Notes under the pieces: generated by a model | Databases searched by the model: none | Told to the model about the DNA's origin: nothing | The model's input: the letters and a program-made list of their open reading frames with translations, nothing else | Made by a program: the position numbers and the translations under genes | Assembly (NCBI GenBank): GCA_046759145.1 | Contig: JBHIBR010000102.1 | Location: forward strand, 1-6,702 | Origin: JBHIBR01 sp046759145 [NCBI: Nitrospinota bacterium] | Lineage (GTDB): Bacteria; UBA8248 | DNA: 6,702 bases | Direction of reading: 5' to 3' | Shown here: in pieces, positions 1 to 5,104 of the stretch | Numbering within the stretch: position 1 is the stretch's first letter | How the letters are laid out: every line of letters begins with the position of its first letter

Positions 1-192
1 GGGATGGGGCCCATGGGGATGGGGGGCGACTCGGGCTCCATGGACGTCCACATCGAGATCGCCGTCACCCACACCGCGGCCACCTGCATCGCCTTCAACA
101 CCCAGTGCCAGGTGGGTCGCCGGGCGGTGGCGAAGTGCGGCCCCTCGGGCGCCATCGAGTACGACGACGTCCTGGACTGGATGCGCCGCTGA
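1..192 (+). CDS. Class I fumarate hydratase / L(+)-tartrate dehydratase-type alpha subunit, C-terminal end (partial)
   Basis: Only the last 63 codons are present, in frame from base 1 to the TGA at 190-192; the start lies outside the window. The visible sequence begins with a GMGPMGMGG-type glycine-rich stretch, then VHIEIAVTHTA, then NTQC followed by two arginines, and ends in an IEYDDVLDW tail. This pattern matches the end of the Fe-S hydro-lyase alpha subunit family (fumarase class I, tartrate dehydratase TtdA). In that family the enzyme adds or removes water across a dicarboxylate double bond using a [4Fe-4S] cluster. The Cys at bases 106-108 in NTQC is probably one of the three cluster ligands. 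The beta-type subunit starts 8 bases after the stop, as expected for two-subunit members. The substrate (fumarate, tartrate or another hydroxy-acid) cannot be told from this fragment. Confidence 0.82.
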   Translation, partial: GMGPMGMGGDSGSMDVHIEIAVTHTAATCIAFNTQCQVGRRAVAKCGPSGAIEYDDVLDWMRR

Positions 193-200
193 GGGCCGAG

Positions 201-836
201 ATGGAGAGCCGCACCTTCGAGCTGCGCATCCCGCTGGAAGAGGATGAGATTCGCGAGCTGAGGACGGGTGACGCCGTGTACCTCACAGGTCGCGTCTTCA
301 CCGCCCGCAGCAAGTTCCACATCCAGGGTGCCGAGCAGGGGCACTATCCCCGCCTCGACTACGGGCAGATGAACTGCATCATCCACATCGGCCCCGTCTT
401 CCGGAAGGAGGAGGGCGGCTGGCGGCCGGTGGGGTTTGACCCCACCACGAGCTACCGCTTCGAGAAATGGGCCCCCAAGGTCATCCGTGAGCTCAGGCTC
501 CGCGCCATGGTGGGCAAGACCACCATGGGGAAGGGGACCGCCGAGGCTTGCCGCGAGGTGGGCTGCGTGCACCTCTCTCGGGTGGGTCTCCCGGGGAGCC
601 TCCTCTGCGGGACCATCGAGCGGGTGGTGGGGGTCCATGGGCTCGAGGAGCTCGGGATGACGGAGGCCACCTGGGTGCTCGATGTGAACCGCCTGGGTCC
701 CTTCATCGTCAGCATCGACACCCGGGGGGAGAACCTCTTCGACAACCTGGAAGGGGAGTTCGACCGCCGCTTCCGGGAGCTCTATCGCCGCTTCCAAATC
801 CCCGAGGACTTCGAATATACCCTCAGAGTGGTCTGA
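201..836 (+). CDS. Class I fumarate hydratase / tartrate dehydratase-type beta subunit
   Basis: Complete 211-residue protein, close to the usual length of about 200 for stand-alone beta subunits. The ATG at 201 is chosen because it lies just after the alpha-subunit stop and places the family's opening LRTGDAVYLTGRVFTAR segment at residues 20-36, matching the family GDxVxLxGxxxTAR pattern. A DPTTSYR segment (residues 80-86) stands where the family has GPTTSxRM. A GKTTMGKGT segment (residues 105-113) stands where the family has GKGGM. The swivelling beta domain completes the active site of the Fe-S hydro-lyase. Only a weak purine stretch precedes the start, so translational coupling to the alpha gene is likely. 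The altered motifs suggest a divergent subfamily whose substrate may be neither fumarate nor tartrate. Assignment to the family is firm; the reaction is inferred. Confidence 0.82.
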   Translation: MESRTFELRIPLEEDEIRELRTGDAVYLTGRVFTARSKFHIQGAEQGHYPRLDYGQMNCIIHIGPVFRKEEGGWRPVGFDPTTSYRFEKWAPKVIRELRLRAMVGKTTMGKGTAEACREVGCVHLSRVGLPGSLLCGTIERVVGVHGLEELGMTEATWVLDVNRLGPFIVSIDTRGENLFDNLEGEFDRRFRELYRRFQIPEDFEYTLRVV

Positions 837-966
837 GCGCGCACCTCTGGCGGGCGCGGCGCGGGTGAGGCTGCCTGCTTTTCGCCGCCGGGGCTGAGGG
901 GCGGGTGGAAGCTCGTGGCTCTCCTTGCGCTCGGCCTCAACCCAGTGGCGCGCCTTTGGCTGGGGT

Positions 967-1000
967 GAAGAAAGAAAACCCCCGGCCCGGGGGCCGGGGG
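967..1000 (-). terminator. Rho-independent terminator of the UGSC selenoprotein operon
   Basis: A perfect 9-bp GC stem (979-987 with 992-1000, four-base loop) is followed on the minus strand by a T-rich tract, TTTTCTTTCTTC, at 978-967. It lies 22 bases beyond the stop codon of the minus-strand selenoprotein gene, the right place and orientation to end that operon. Read on the plus strand the hairpin has no following T-tract, so it probably does not terminate the fumarase-like operon. The rest of the 837-1021 gap shows nothing further that I can support. Confidence 0.75.
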
Positions 1001-1021
1001 GCAGTGGGGCGCTTCCTTCCC

Positions 1022-1564
1022 TCAGCCGGCCAGCGCCCTCACTACCTGGGAGAAGGCTGCCCCGACCTTCCTCTCGACCTCCTCATCGGTCGCCACGGCG
1101 ACCGGATGTTCGAGCATGACGTAGGGGAGTTCCTCGTAGCCCAGCGCCCTCCGCTGCGACTGGGCGATGGTCTCGAAGGCGGTCGTGATGAGGCACGCGC
1201 TCGCCACACCCCTCTTCTCCAGCTCGACCGAGTCGCGGATACTCCACGACGTGCAGCTCCCTCATTCCCCCACCCCGGTGATGGCCGCGTGGCAGCGGGC
1301 GGCGAGGCCGTCGAGGACGTGCGGCTGCGCGGGCCGGGCGAAGTAGGGTTTCGAGACCATCACCACCTCCGCCACACCCGCTTCCTGGCGGAGCCGCTCG
1401 GCGATGCGCTCGAAGTAGCGGTTGGGGTGGAGCTTGCTGTTGTCCAAAAAGCCCACCACCTTGCCCCCGAGGTCTCCCAACCTCGGGTTCAGCGGCCCCC
1501 CTTCGGGGAAAGCGTCCGCCACCGGCTCCAGCACCACGATCCCTTCCTGTGTCGCGATGGCCAT
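1022..1564 (-). CDS. UGSC-family selenoprotein, with UGA (1262-1264) read as selenocysteine
   Basis: Two adjacent minus-strand frames are in the same register, separated only by the TGA at 1264-1262. Read through, they form one 180-residue protein with Sec101-Gly102-Ser103-Cys104 in the context ITGVGE-U-GSCTSW. This is the diagnostic motif of the UGSC (seleno)protein family, whose other members carry Cys (CGSC) at that site. Residues 35-60 (KVVGFLDNSK...) and 105-146 (TSWSIRDSVELEKRG..., ...LGYEELPYVMLEHP) continue the family pattern on both sides of the TGA, so a frameshift or random stop is unlikely. The UxxC pair suggests a thiol/selenol redox or nucleophilic site; the biochemical function is not established. 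There is no signal peptide or membrane segment, so it is probably cytoplasmic. The start is ATG at 1564, preceded by a strong GGGGAGGAGG Shine-Dalgarno. It lies 20 bases after the 351-residue gene, in an evident operon. Standard gene callers would miss it or split it. Confidence 0.9.
1232..1250 (-). promoter_or_regulatory. SECIS-like hairpin downstream of the UGA
   Basis: In the minus-strand RNA an 8-bp stem (GUCGUGGA at 1250-1243 with UCCGCGAC at 1239-1232, including one U-G pair) closes a GUA loop at 1242-1240. The loop begins 19 nucleotides after the UGA and its first base is G. Bacterial SECIS elements are known to be hairpins inside the coding region, about 16-37 nt from the UGA to the loop, with a G at the start of the apical loop. 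This one fits. SelB binding is inferred. The surrounding DNA is GC-rich, so hairpins by chance are common. Confidence 0.6.
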
Positions 1565-1584
1565 CTCCCTCCTCCCCGCGCCCC

Positions 1585-2640
1585 TCAGGGCATCTCCACC
1601 TTCTGGGTCACCGCCCGGGTCCCCCAGCCCGGGATGAAGAGCGAGTGGCGCCCCGCACCCCCTGCAACCGCGACCAGGATGTCCTCGGGCGCTCTAGCGA
1701 TGGGGACGAGCGCCTCCTCATCCGTCCGGTCCACCCAGCGGGGCCAGTAGTTCTTCTCCACATGCGGCCCGTACACGCCCCCGATCTTGAGCCTTTTCAC
1801 CGGGAGCTGGGTGATCTCCCACAGGAAGTACTGCACGTCCCGCCGCTTCCAGCCCCCCTCGGCCACGCTCTGGGCGTGCTCGGGGGAGAAGACGACCAGG
1901 GTCTCCCCCATGACGTAGTAGTGGTTGTGCGCGGTGGAGGTCATCGCCCCCGCCACGCCCGTGAGGAGGCGGAAGGGGTCGCGCTCCGAGTGGATGTTGA
2001 TGTTGTGGGGAGGCTCGCAGGCGTAGGCGGTCACCGCGCTCTCCTCCGGCCGCAGGCCGCGCGCCACGTGGAAAGGCTCCCAGGGGCTCTCCTCCTCGTT
2101 CTCGGCGGCGCAGTAGCTGAACTTGCCCGGGTGGCCGAAGGTGGCCTTGTCCGTCTCGCCGGGGATGCCGCCGCCGACGTTCATCATGATGAGCCGCAGC
2201 GCCCGGCCGATGGTGGCGTTCGCCCGGAAGCCGCTGCCGAAGCAGCCCGCCCCCGAGCAGAGCCCCGCCTCCTTCCGGATGGGCCCGTTCACCAGGAAGA
2301 GGGGGGTCACCATGTGGGTGGTGCTCTGCACGCCGTTGAGGTTGAAGCGCTCGTCCAGCAACGCCCTCACGCCCGCCACCACGACGGGGAAGTGCTCGGG
2401 CTCGCACCCCGCCATGACGGCGTTGATGGCGAGCTTCTCCACCGCTGCAGCTCCGTTCTTGGGCGGGACGTATCCCAGCGAGAGTTCCGGCTCCCAGTCC
2501 CCCACCATCCGGCGGACCAGCTCCGGGGTCGGGGGGACGACAGGAAGGCCGTCCGTCCAGCCTCGCTCGAAAAAAAGCTCGATGGCGGCGTGGGCGTCGG
2601 AGACAGCATGCTGCCGCGAGCGGAGGGATCCGCTAGCCAT
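1585..2640 (-). CDS. Conserved Cys/His-containing protein of unknown function, operon partner of the UGSC selenoprotein
   Basis: 351 residues starting at ATG 2640, with an AGAGGG Shine-Dalgarno at 2647-2652 and 6-base spacing. I cannot assign a named family. Segments that look strongly constrained are GWTDGLPVVPPT (residues 27-38), NAVMAGCEPEHFPVV (73-87), a CSGAGC pair of cysteines (C128, C133), the run NATIGRALRLIMMNVGG (141-157), HPGKFSYCAAENEE (170-183), YACEPPHN (206-213), HNHYYVMG (238-245) and the C-terminal VAGGAGRHSLFIPGWG (325-340). The five cysteines (79, 128, 133, 177, 208) and many His residues suggest a metal site or thiol chemistry. No signal peptide or membrane helix is seen. 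It lies directly upstream of the UGSC gene on the same strand, so the two proteins probably act together, for example as catalytic and redox partners. That link is an inference from context only. Confidence 0.88.
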   Translation of the reverse strand: MASGSLRSRQHAVSDAHAAIELFFERGWTDGLPVVPPTPELVRRMVGDWEPELSLGYVPPKNGAAAVEKLAINAVMAGCEPEHFPVVVAGVRALLDERFNLNGVQSTTHMVTPLFLVNGPIRKEAGLCSGAGCFGSGFRANATIGRALRLIMMNVGGGIPGETDKATFGHPGKFSYCAAENEEESPWEPFHVARGLRPEESAVTAYACEPPHNINIHSERDPFRLLTGVAGAMTSTAHNHYYVMGETLVVFSPEHAQSVAEGGWKRRDVQYFLWEITQLPVKRLKIGGVYGPHVEKNYWPRWVDRTDEEALVPIARAPEDILVAVAGGAGRHSLFIPGWGTRAVTQKVEMP

Positions 2641-2672
2641 GAGAGTCCCTCTAGCGAGGTGTCAACCGCTTC

Positions 2673-2701
2673 ACTCTAGGGCGGGGGGGAGGCCCTGTCA
2701 A
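2673..2701 (-). promoter_or_regulatory. Promoter of the 351-residue protein / UGSC operon
   Basis: On the minus strand TTGACA (2701-2696) is followed after 17 bases by TAGAGT (2678-2673), a perfect -35 and a 4/6 match to the -10 consensus. The predicted start of transcription, near 2666, would give a leader of about 26 bases before the ATG at 2640. The -35 lies within the left arm of the inverted repeat at 2693-2720, so a protein bound there would compete with RNA polymerase. Confidence 0.5.
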
Positions 2702-2720
2702 CTGCCCTCGGTTGACAGGG
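2693..2720. promoter_or_regulatory. Perfect inverted repeat, likely operator in the divergent promoter region
   Basis: The arms CCCTGTCAAC (2693-2702) and GTTGACAGGG (2711-2720) are perfect 10-base inverted repeats separated by 8 bases. Each arm contains TTGACA reading outwards, i.e. a -35 for the operon on the left and possibly for the amidohydrolase on the right. The right-hand side has only a weak -10 candidate (TAGGCA at 2736-2741 with an upstream TG). A related half-site, TGTCAAC, recurs at 2660-2666. The symmetry suggests a dimeric regulator acting on both divergent units; no regulator gene lies in the window. It is not followed by a T-tract and sits between divergent genes, which argues against a terminator. 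Confidence 0.55.
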
Positions 2721-2799
2721 AGAGGAGGGGGGTGCTAGGCAAGTGCAGGAAGAACAAGGGGAAAGGCAGATCAAGGCCGTTCGAGGGAGGAGGCGCGCC

Positions 2800-3666
2800 A
2801 TGATCATCGATTTCCGCTTCTCTTGCCCCATCCCTGAGGGCCTGGACCGCTACCTCAAGCCCAAGGCGCACATGGCGCACTACGCAGAGCACTACGGCGC
2901 GCGGGTGTACGGGGAAGGCTCCCTGGGCCGCTACATGGAGCCCTCCGAGCTCATCGATTGGCTGGATAGCCTGGGGGTGGACAGAGTCCTCATGAAGTGC
3001 GCCGACAGCGAGACCACCCGGGGGACCAAGACCCCCATGGACAAAATCTACGGCTACGTCCGCCAACGCCCGGACCGCCTGCTGGCCGCCGCGGGGGTGG
3101 ACCCCCACAAGGGGATGCGGGCGGTGCGCGAGCTCGAGCACGCTGTGAAGGAATATGGCTTTGTGGCCTGCAACATGGGGCCCTGGGAGCTCGAGCTCCA
3201 TGCCAACGACAAGAGGTTCTACCCCATCTACACCAAGTGCTGCGAGCTGGACATCCCCGTCCTGCTTCACACCTCGATGAATCTCAGCCGCAACCTCCTG
3301 ATGGAATACGGCCGGCCCATCCATCTGGACGAGGTGGCGCGGGATTTCCCCGAGCTCAAGATCGTGGCCGTCCACGGCGGGTGGCCGTGGATGCTCGAGA
3401 TGGTCGCGGTAGCCTGGAAGCAGCCCAACGTCTACATCGAGATCTCGGGCACCCGGCCGAAATACATCGGCACGCCCAACACCGGCTGGGAACCCCTCCT
3501 CCAGTTCGGCAACGGCGTCCTCAAGAACAAGGTCCTCTGGGCCTCCAACTGGCCCATGCTCGACCCCAAGGAGGGGATCGAGGGCGTCCGCAGCTTCCCC
3601 CTCAGGGAGGAGGTGAAGCGCATGTGGCTGGGGGAGAATGCCGCACGCCTCCTCAAGCTGGCCTAG
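2800..3666 (+). CDS. Amidohydrolase family 2-like protein with altered metal-binding motifs
   Basis: 288 residues. An in-frame ATG exists at 2743, but the ATG at 2800 is preferred: AGGAGG at 2788-2793 lies 6 bases upstream and the family's N-terminal beta strand (MIIDF) begins there. The fold is that of the amidohydrolase-related (ACMSD-like) TIM barrels. VLLHTS around His157, the strand VAVHGGWPWMLEM with His192, NVYIEISG, and the terminal LWASNWP followed by EENAARLLKL-type helices are all recognisable. Two canonical features are missing: the opening HxH is replaced by R6-F7-S8, and the catalytic Asp of the (G/S)(S/T)DWP motif is Asn250. Members usually hydrolyse or decarboxylate small carboxylates or lactones; with this site the metal and reaction are uncertain. 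The gene is divergent from the selenoprotein operon, shares its putative operator, and is followed 39 bases later by mobA. Confidence 0.85.
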   Translation: MIIDFRFSCPIPEGLDRYLKPKAHMAHYAEHYGARVYGEGSLGRYMEPSELIDWLDSLGVDRVLMKCADSETTRGTKTPMDKIYGYVRQRPDRLLAAAGVDPHKGMRAVRELEHAVKEYGFVACNMGPWELELHANDKRFYPIYTKCCELDIPVLLHTSMNLSRNLLMEYGRPIHLDEVARDFPELKIVAVHGGWPWMLEMVAVAWKQPNVYIEISGTRPKYIGTPNTGWEPLLQFGNGVLKNKVLWASNWPMLDPKEGIEGVRSFPLREEVKRMWLGENAARLLKLA

Positions 3667-3705
3667 GGGCGGGGGGGCGGGCGGAGTTCCGGATGGGCGC
3701 GGACC

Positions 3706-4329
3706 ATGGCGGGGGAGCGGTATGAGGACGTAGCGGGAGCCATCCTGGCCGGGGGGGAGAGCCGGCGGATGGGCTTCAACAAGGCTTTCCTCGAGTTCGA
3801 GGGAAGGACCCTCGTGGAGCGGGTGGCGGAGCGTCTTTCGTCGCTCTTTACTTCCGTGCTGGTGGTGGCCAACGAGGTCGAGCCCTACCGATACCTGGGT
3901 GTCCCCGTCTATCCGGATGCCCGGCCGGGTTGCGGCTCTTTGGGGGGGATCTACACGGCCCTTCTCCACAGCGGCCGGCCCTATTGTTTCGTGGCGGCCT
4001 GCGACATGCCTTTCCTCCGCGAGGAAGCCATCCGCCACCTTGTGGACCTGCGGGAGGGATATGACGTTGTCGTCCCCCTGGTGGAGGACTACCCGCAGAC
4101 CTTGCACGCCCTCTACGGAGATGCCTGCCGGGAGCCCATCGGGAGGATGCTGGAGGCGGGGGAATTCAAGGTCCTCGGGTTTTTTCCCCAGGTGCGGGTG
4201 TGCCAGGTGCCGGAGGGGGAGATGCGGCGTTTCGACCCCGACCTGCGGATGTTCATGAACCTCAACACCCCCGAAGACCTGGAGCGGGCCCGCCGGGGGG
4301 AAGCCTTCCGGGGCAAGCGAGCGCCTTGA
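3706..4329 (+). CDS. mobA: Molybdenum cofactor guanylyltransferase (MobA)
   Basis: 207 residues, normal for MobA. This enzyme transfers GMP from GTP to Mo-molybdopterin, giving the guanine dinucleotide cofactor used by DMSO-reductase-family enzymes such as formate dehydrogenase. The N-terminal nucleotide-binding loop GAILAGGESRRMGFNKAFL (residues 11-29) is clear, with Lys26 conserved and Asn25 where Asp is common. PDARPGCGSLGGI (70-82) matches the family DxxPGxGPLxGI element, and AACDMPFL holds the likely Mg-binding Asp100. FMNLNTPEDLE near the C terminus is the typical closing motif. The ATG at 3706 gives the expected N terminus but has only a poor Shine-Dalgarno, so translation may be coupled to the amidohydrolase 39 bases upstream. 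Its TGA stop overlaps the -35 of the tRNA promoter. No molybdoenzyme is encoded in the window. Confidence 0.93.
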   Translation: MAGERYEDVAGAILAGGESRRMGFNKAFLEFEGRTLVERVAERLSSLFTSVLVVANEVEPYRYLGVPVYPDARPGCGSLGGIYTALLHSGRPYCFVAACDMPFLREEAIRHLVDLREGYDVVVPLVEDYPQTLHALYGDACREPIGRMLEAGEFKVLGFFPQVRVCQVPEGEMRRFDPDLRMFMNLNTPEDLERARRGEAFRGKRAP

Positions 4330-4356
4330 CAAAGGGGCGGGGCCGGTGCTTATATT
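4326..4356 (+). promoter_or_regulatory. Sigma-70-type promoter of the tRNA cluster
   Basis: TTGACA (4326-4331) and TATATT (4351-4356, 5/6) are 19 bases apart; the overlapping TTATAT at 4350 gives an 18-base spacer. The -35 shares bases with the TGA stop of mobA (4327-4329). Downstream of the -10 lies a G-rich stretch from 4361, which could act as a GC-rich discriminator of the kind found at stringently controlled stable-RNA promoters. The leader from about 4363 to the first tRNA at 4497 holds no gene or clear structure that I can support. Confidence 0.65.
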
Positions 4357-4496
4357 CAAAGGGGCGGGACTGGGAGCGGGCCCCTGGAGGCGGGGAAGGG
4401 AGCCTCTGGAGGGCCTGTTGTTCGTTCAGCAGGTTTCCGGGGGCCTCTGCTGCGGCCGAGAAGGGGTGCCCGGGAACAGGGCCAGGAGGCAGGTGG

Positions 4497-4572
4497 GCGC
4501 CTGTAGCTCAGCGGAAAGAGCCACGGACTTCTAATCCGTAGGTCAGAGGTTCGAATCCTCTCAGGCGCGCCA
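4497..4572 (+). tRNA. tRNA-Arg (anticodon TCT)
   Basis: Full cloverleaf: acceptor GCGCCTG (4497-4503) pairs with CAGGCGC (4562-4568), discriminator G, encoded CCA at 4570-4572. The anticodon loop CTTCTAA at 4528-4534 gives TCT at 4530-4532, reading AGA/AGG. The T loop TTCGAAT is canonical. It is the first gene of a five-tRNA cluster and sits about 130 bases after the predicted start of transcription. Confidence 0.96.
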
Positions 4573-4593
4573 ACCGGAGGGGGCAGAGACTGT

Positions 4594-4670
4594 GGCGGGC
4601 GTAGCTCAACCGGCAGAGCACTGGGCTGTGGCCCCAGGGGTTGAGGGTTCGAGTCCCTTCGCTCGCCCCA
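4594..4670 (+). tRNA. tRNA-His (anticodon GTG)
   Basis: Acceptor GCGGGCG (4595-4601) pairs with CGCTCGC (4660-4666), with one G-T wobble. The extra G at 4594 is the encoded G-1 that pairs with discriminator C73 (4667), the identity feature of histidine tRNA. CCA is encoded at 4668-4670. Anticodon stem CTGGG/CCCAG encloses CTGTGGC, giving GTG at 4628-4630. It lies 21 bases after tRNA-Arg(TCT), consistent with a joint transcript. Confidence 0.96.
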
Positions 4671-4718
4671 GCTTTCCCCCGAAGTCCCGACCGCTCCGCC
4701 GGGGCCGGCGTCGCGGGG

Positions 4719-4795
4719 GCGCCCGTAGCTCAATCGGATAGAGCATCGGACTTCGGATCCGAGGGCTGTAGGTTCGAGTCCTACCGGGCGTGCCA
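4719..4795 (+). tRNA. tRNA-Arg (anticodon TCG)
   Basis: Acceptor GCGCCCG (4719-4725) pairs with CGGGCGT (4785-4791), followed by discriminator G and encoded CCA at 4793-4795. The first pair is therefore G1-U72 instead of G-C. The anticodon loop CTTCGGA (4751-4757) gives TCG at 4753-4755, reading CGA/CGG. T arm GTAGG/CCTAC with loop TTCGAGT is intact. The 48-base gap before it is the longest within the cluster. Confidence 0.94.
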
Positions 4796-4820
4796 GGAAG
4801 AGGGATGTGAGGATTCGCGT

Positions 4821-4896
4821 GGGCCGCTAGCTCAACTGGTAGAGCAACGGACTCTTAATCCGTGGGTTCGGGGTTCGACTCCCTGGCGGCTCACCA
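4821..4896 (+). tRNA. tRNA-Lys (anticodon CTT)
   Basis: Acceptor GGGCCGC (4821-4827) pairs with GCGGCTC (4886-4892), one G-U pair at 2-71, discriminator A, CCA at 4894-4896. Anticodon stem ACGGA/TCCGT encloses CTCTTAA, giving CTT at 4854-4856, which reads AAG, the lysine codon favoured in a high-GC genome. T loop is TTCGACT. Confidence 0.95.
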
Positions 4897-4931
4897 AATG
4901 GGTAGCAGGTTGCCCGCGGGGCGGGCGCGTT

Positions 4932-5015
4932 GCGAGGGTGGCGGAACGGTAGACGCGCTGGATTTAGGATCCAGTGCCTTCGGGCGTGGGGGTTCGAATC
5001 CCCCCTCTCGCACCA
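4932..5015 (+). tRNA. tRNA-Leu (anticodon TAG)
   Basis: Class II tRNA of 84 bases with a long variable arm (TGCCTTCGGGCGT-type stem-loop after the anticodon stem). Acceptor GCGAGGG (4932-4938) pairs with CTCTCGC (5005-5011), discriminator A, CCA at 5013-5015. Anticodon loop TTTAGGA gives TAG at 4965-4967, reading CUA/CUG. It is the last gene of the cluster and lies 89 bases before the tig start. Confidence 0.96.
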
Positions 5016-5029
5016 GTTTCGGAGAGGAG

Positions 5030-5089
5030 AGCCCCCGGGCCGCCCGGCGCGGAGCGGCCGGGAGCGGGGGCTATTGTCCCCTTCTTTTT
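5030..5089 (+). terminator. Hairpin between the tRNA cluster and tig, possible terminator or attenuator
   Basis: AGCCCCC (5030-5036) pairs with GGGGGCT (5066-5072), and an inner 6-bp stem GGCCGC/GCGGCC (5038-5043 with 5054-5059) extends it. A T-rich run TTCTTTTT follows at 5082-5089, about ten bases beyond the stem rather than directly adjoining it. It may end the tRNA transcript or let some read through into tig. I see no clear separate promoter for tig in the gap. Confidence 0.45.
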
Positions 5090-5104
5090 GGGGGAGGGTG
5101 TGCG

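Noticed and set aside
1262-1264. The TGA as a true stop, making the gene a pseudogene or two small genes
   Set aside because: Register is unchanged across it, family-like sequence continues on both sides, and the codon sits exactly at the Sec position of UGSC.
1585-1587. The TGA ending the 351-residue gene as another Sec codon
   Set aside because: It is followed at once by a strong Shine-Dalgarno and the next ATG, with no protein-like continuation. It is an ordinary stop.
905-1750. Plus-strand open frame across the selenoprotein gene
   Set aside because: It crosses the terminator hairpin and two minus-strand genes and has no recognisable domain.
1549-2679. Long plus-strand open frame opposite the 351-residue gene
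   Set aside because: Its His/Arg/Pro-rich composition is typical of the antisense of a high-GC gene, and the minus-strand frame has clear conserved motifs.
2698-4359. Long minus-strand open frame of over 550 codons
   Set aside because: It lies antisense to the amidohydrolase and mobA, both recognisable, and has low-complexity shadow composition.
4497-5015. The tRNA array as a CRISPR or tandem repeat
   Set aside because: Each unit folds as a distinct tRNA; the similarity comes from conserved D and T arms.
4862-5104. Upstream extension of the tig frame
   Set aside because: It would overlap tRNA-Lys and tRNA-Leu. The GTG at 5105 has its own Shine-Dalgarno and gives standard trigger-factor numbering.
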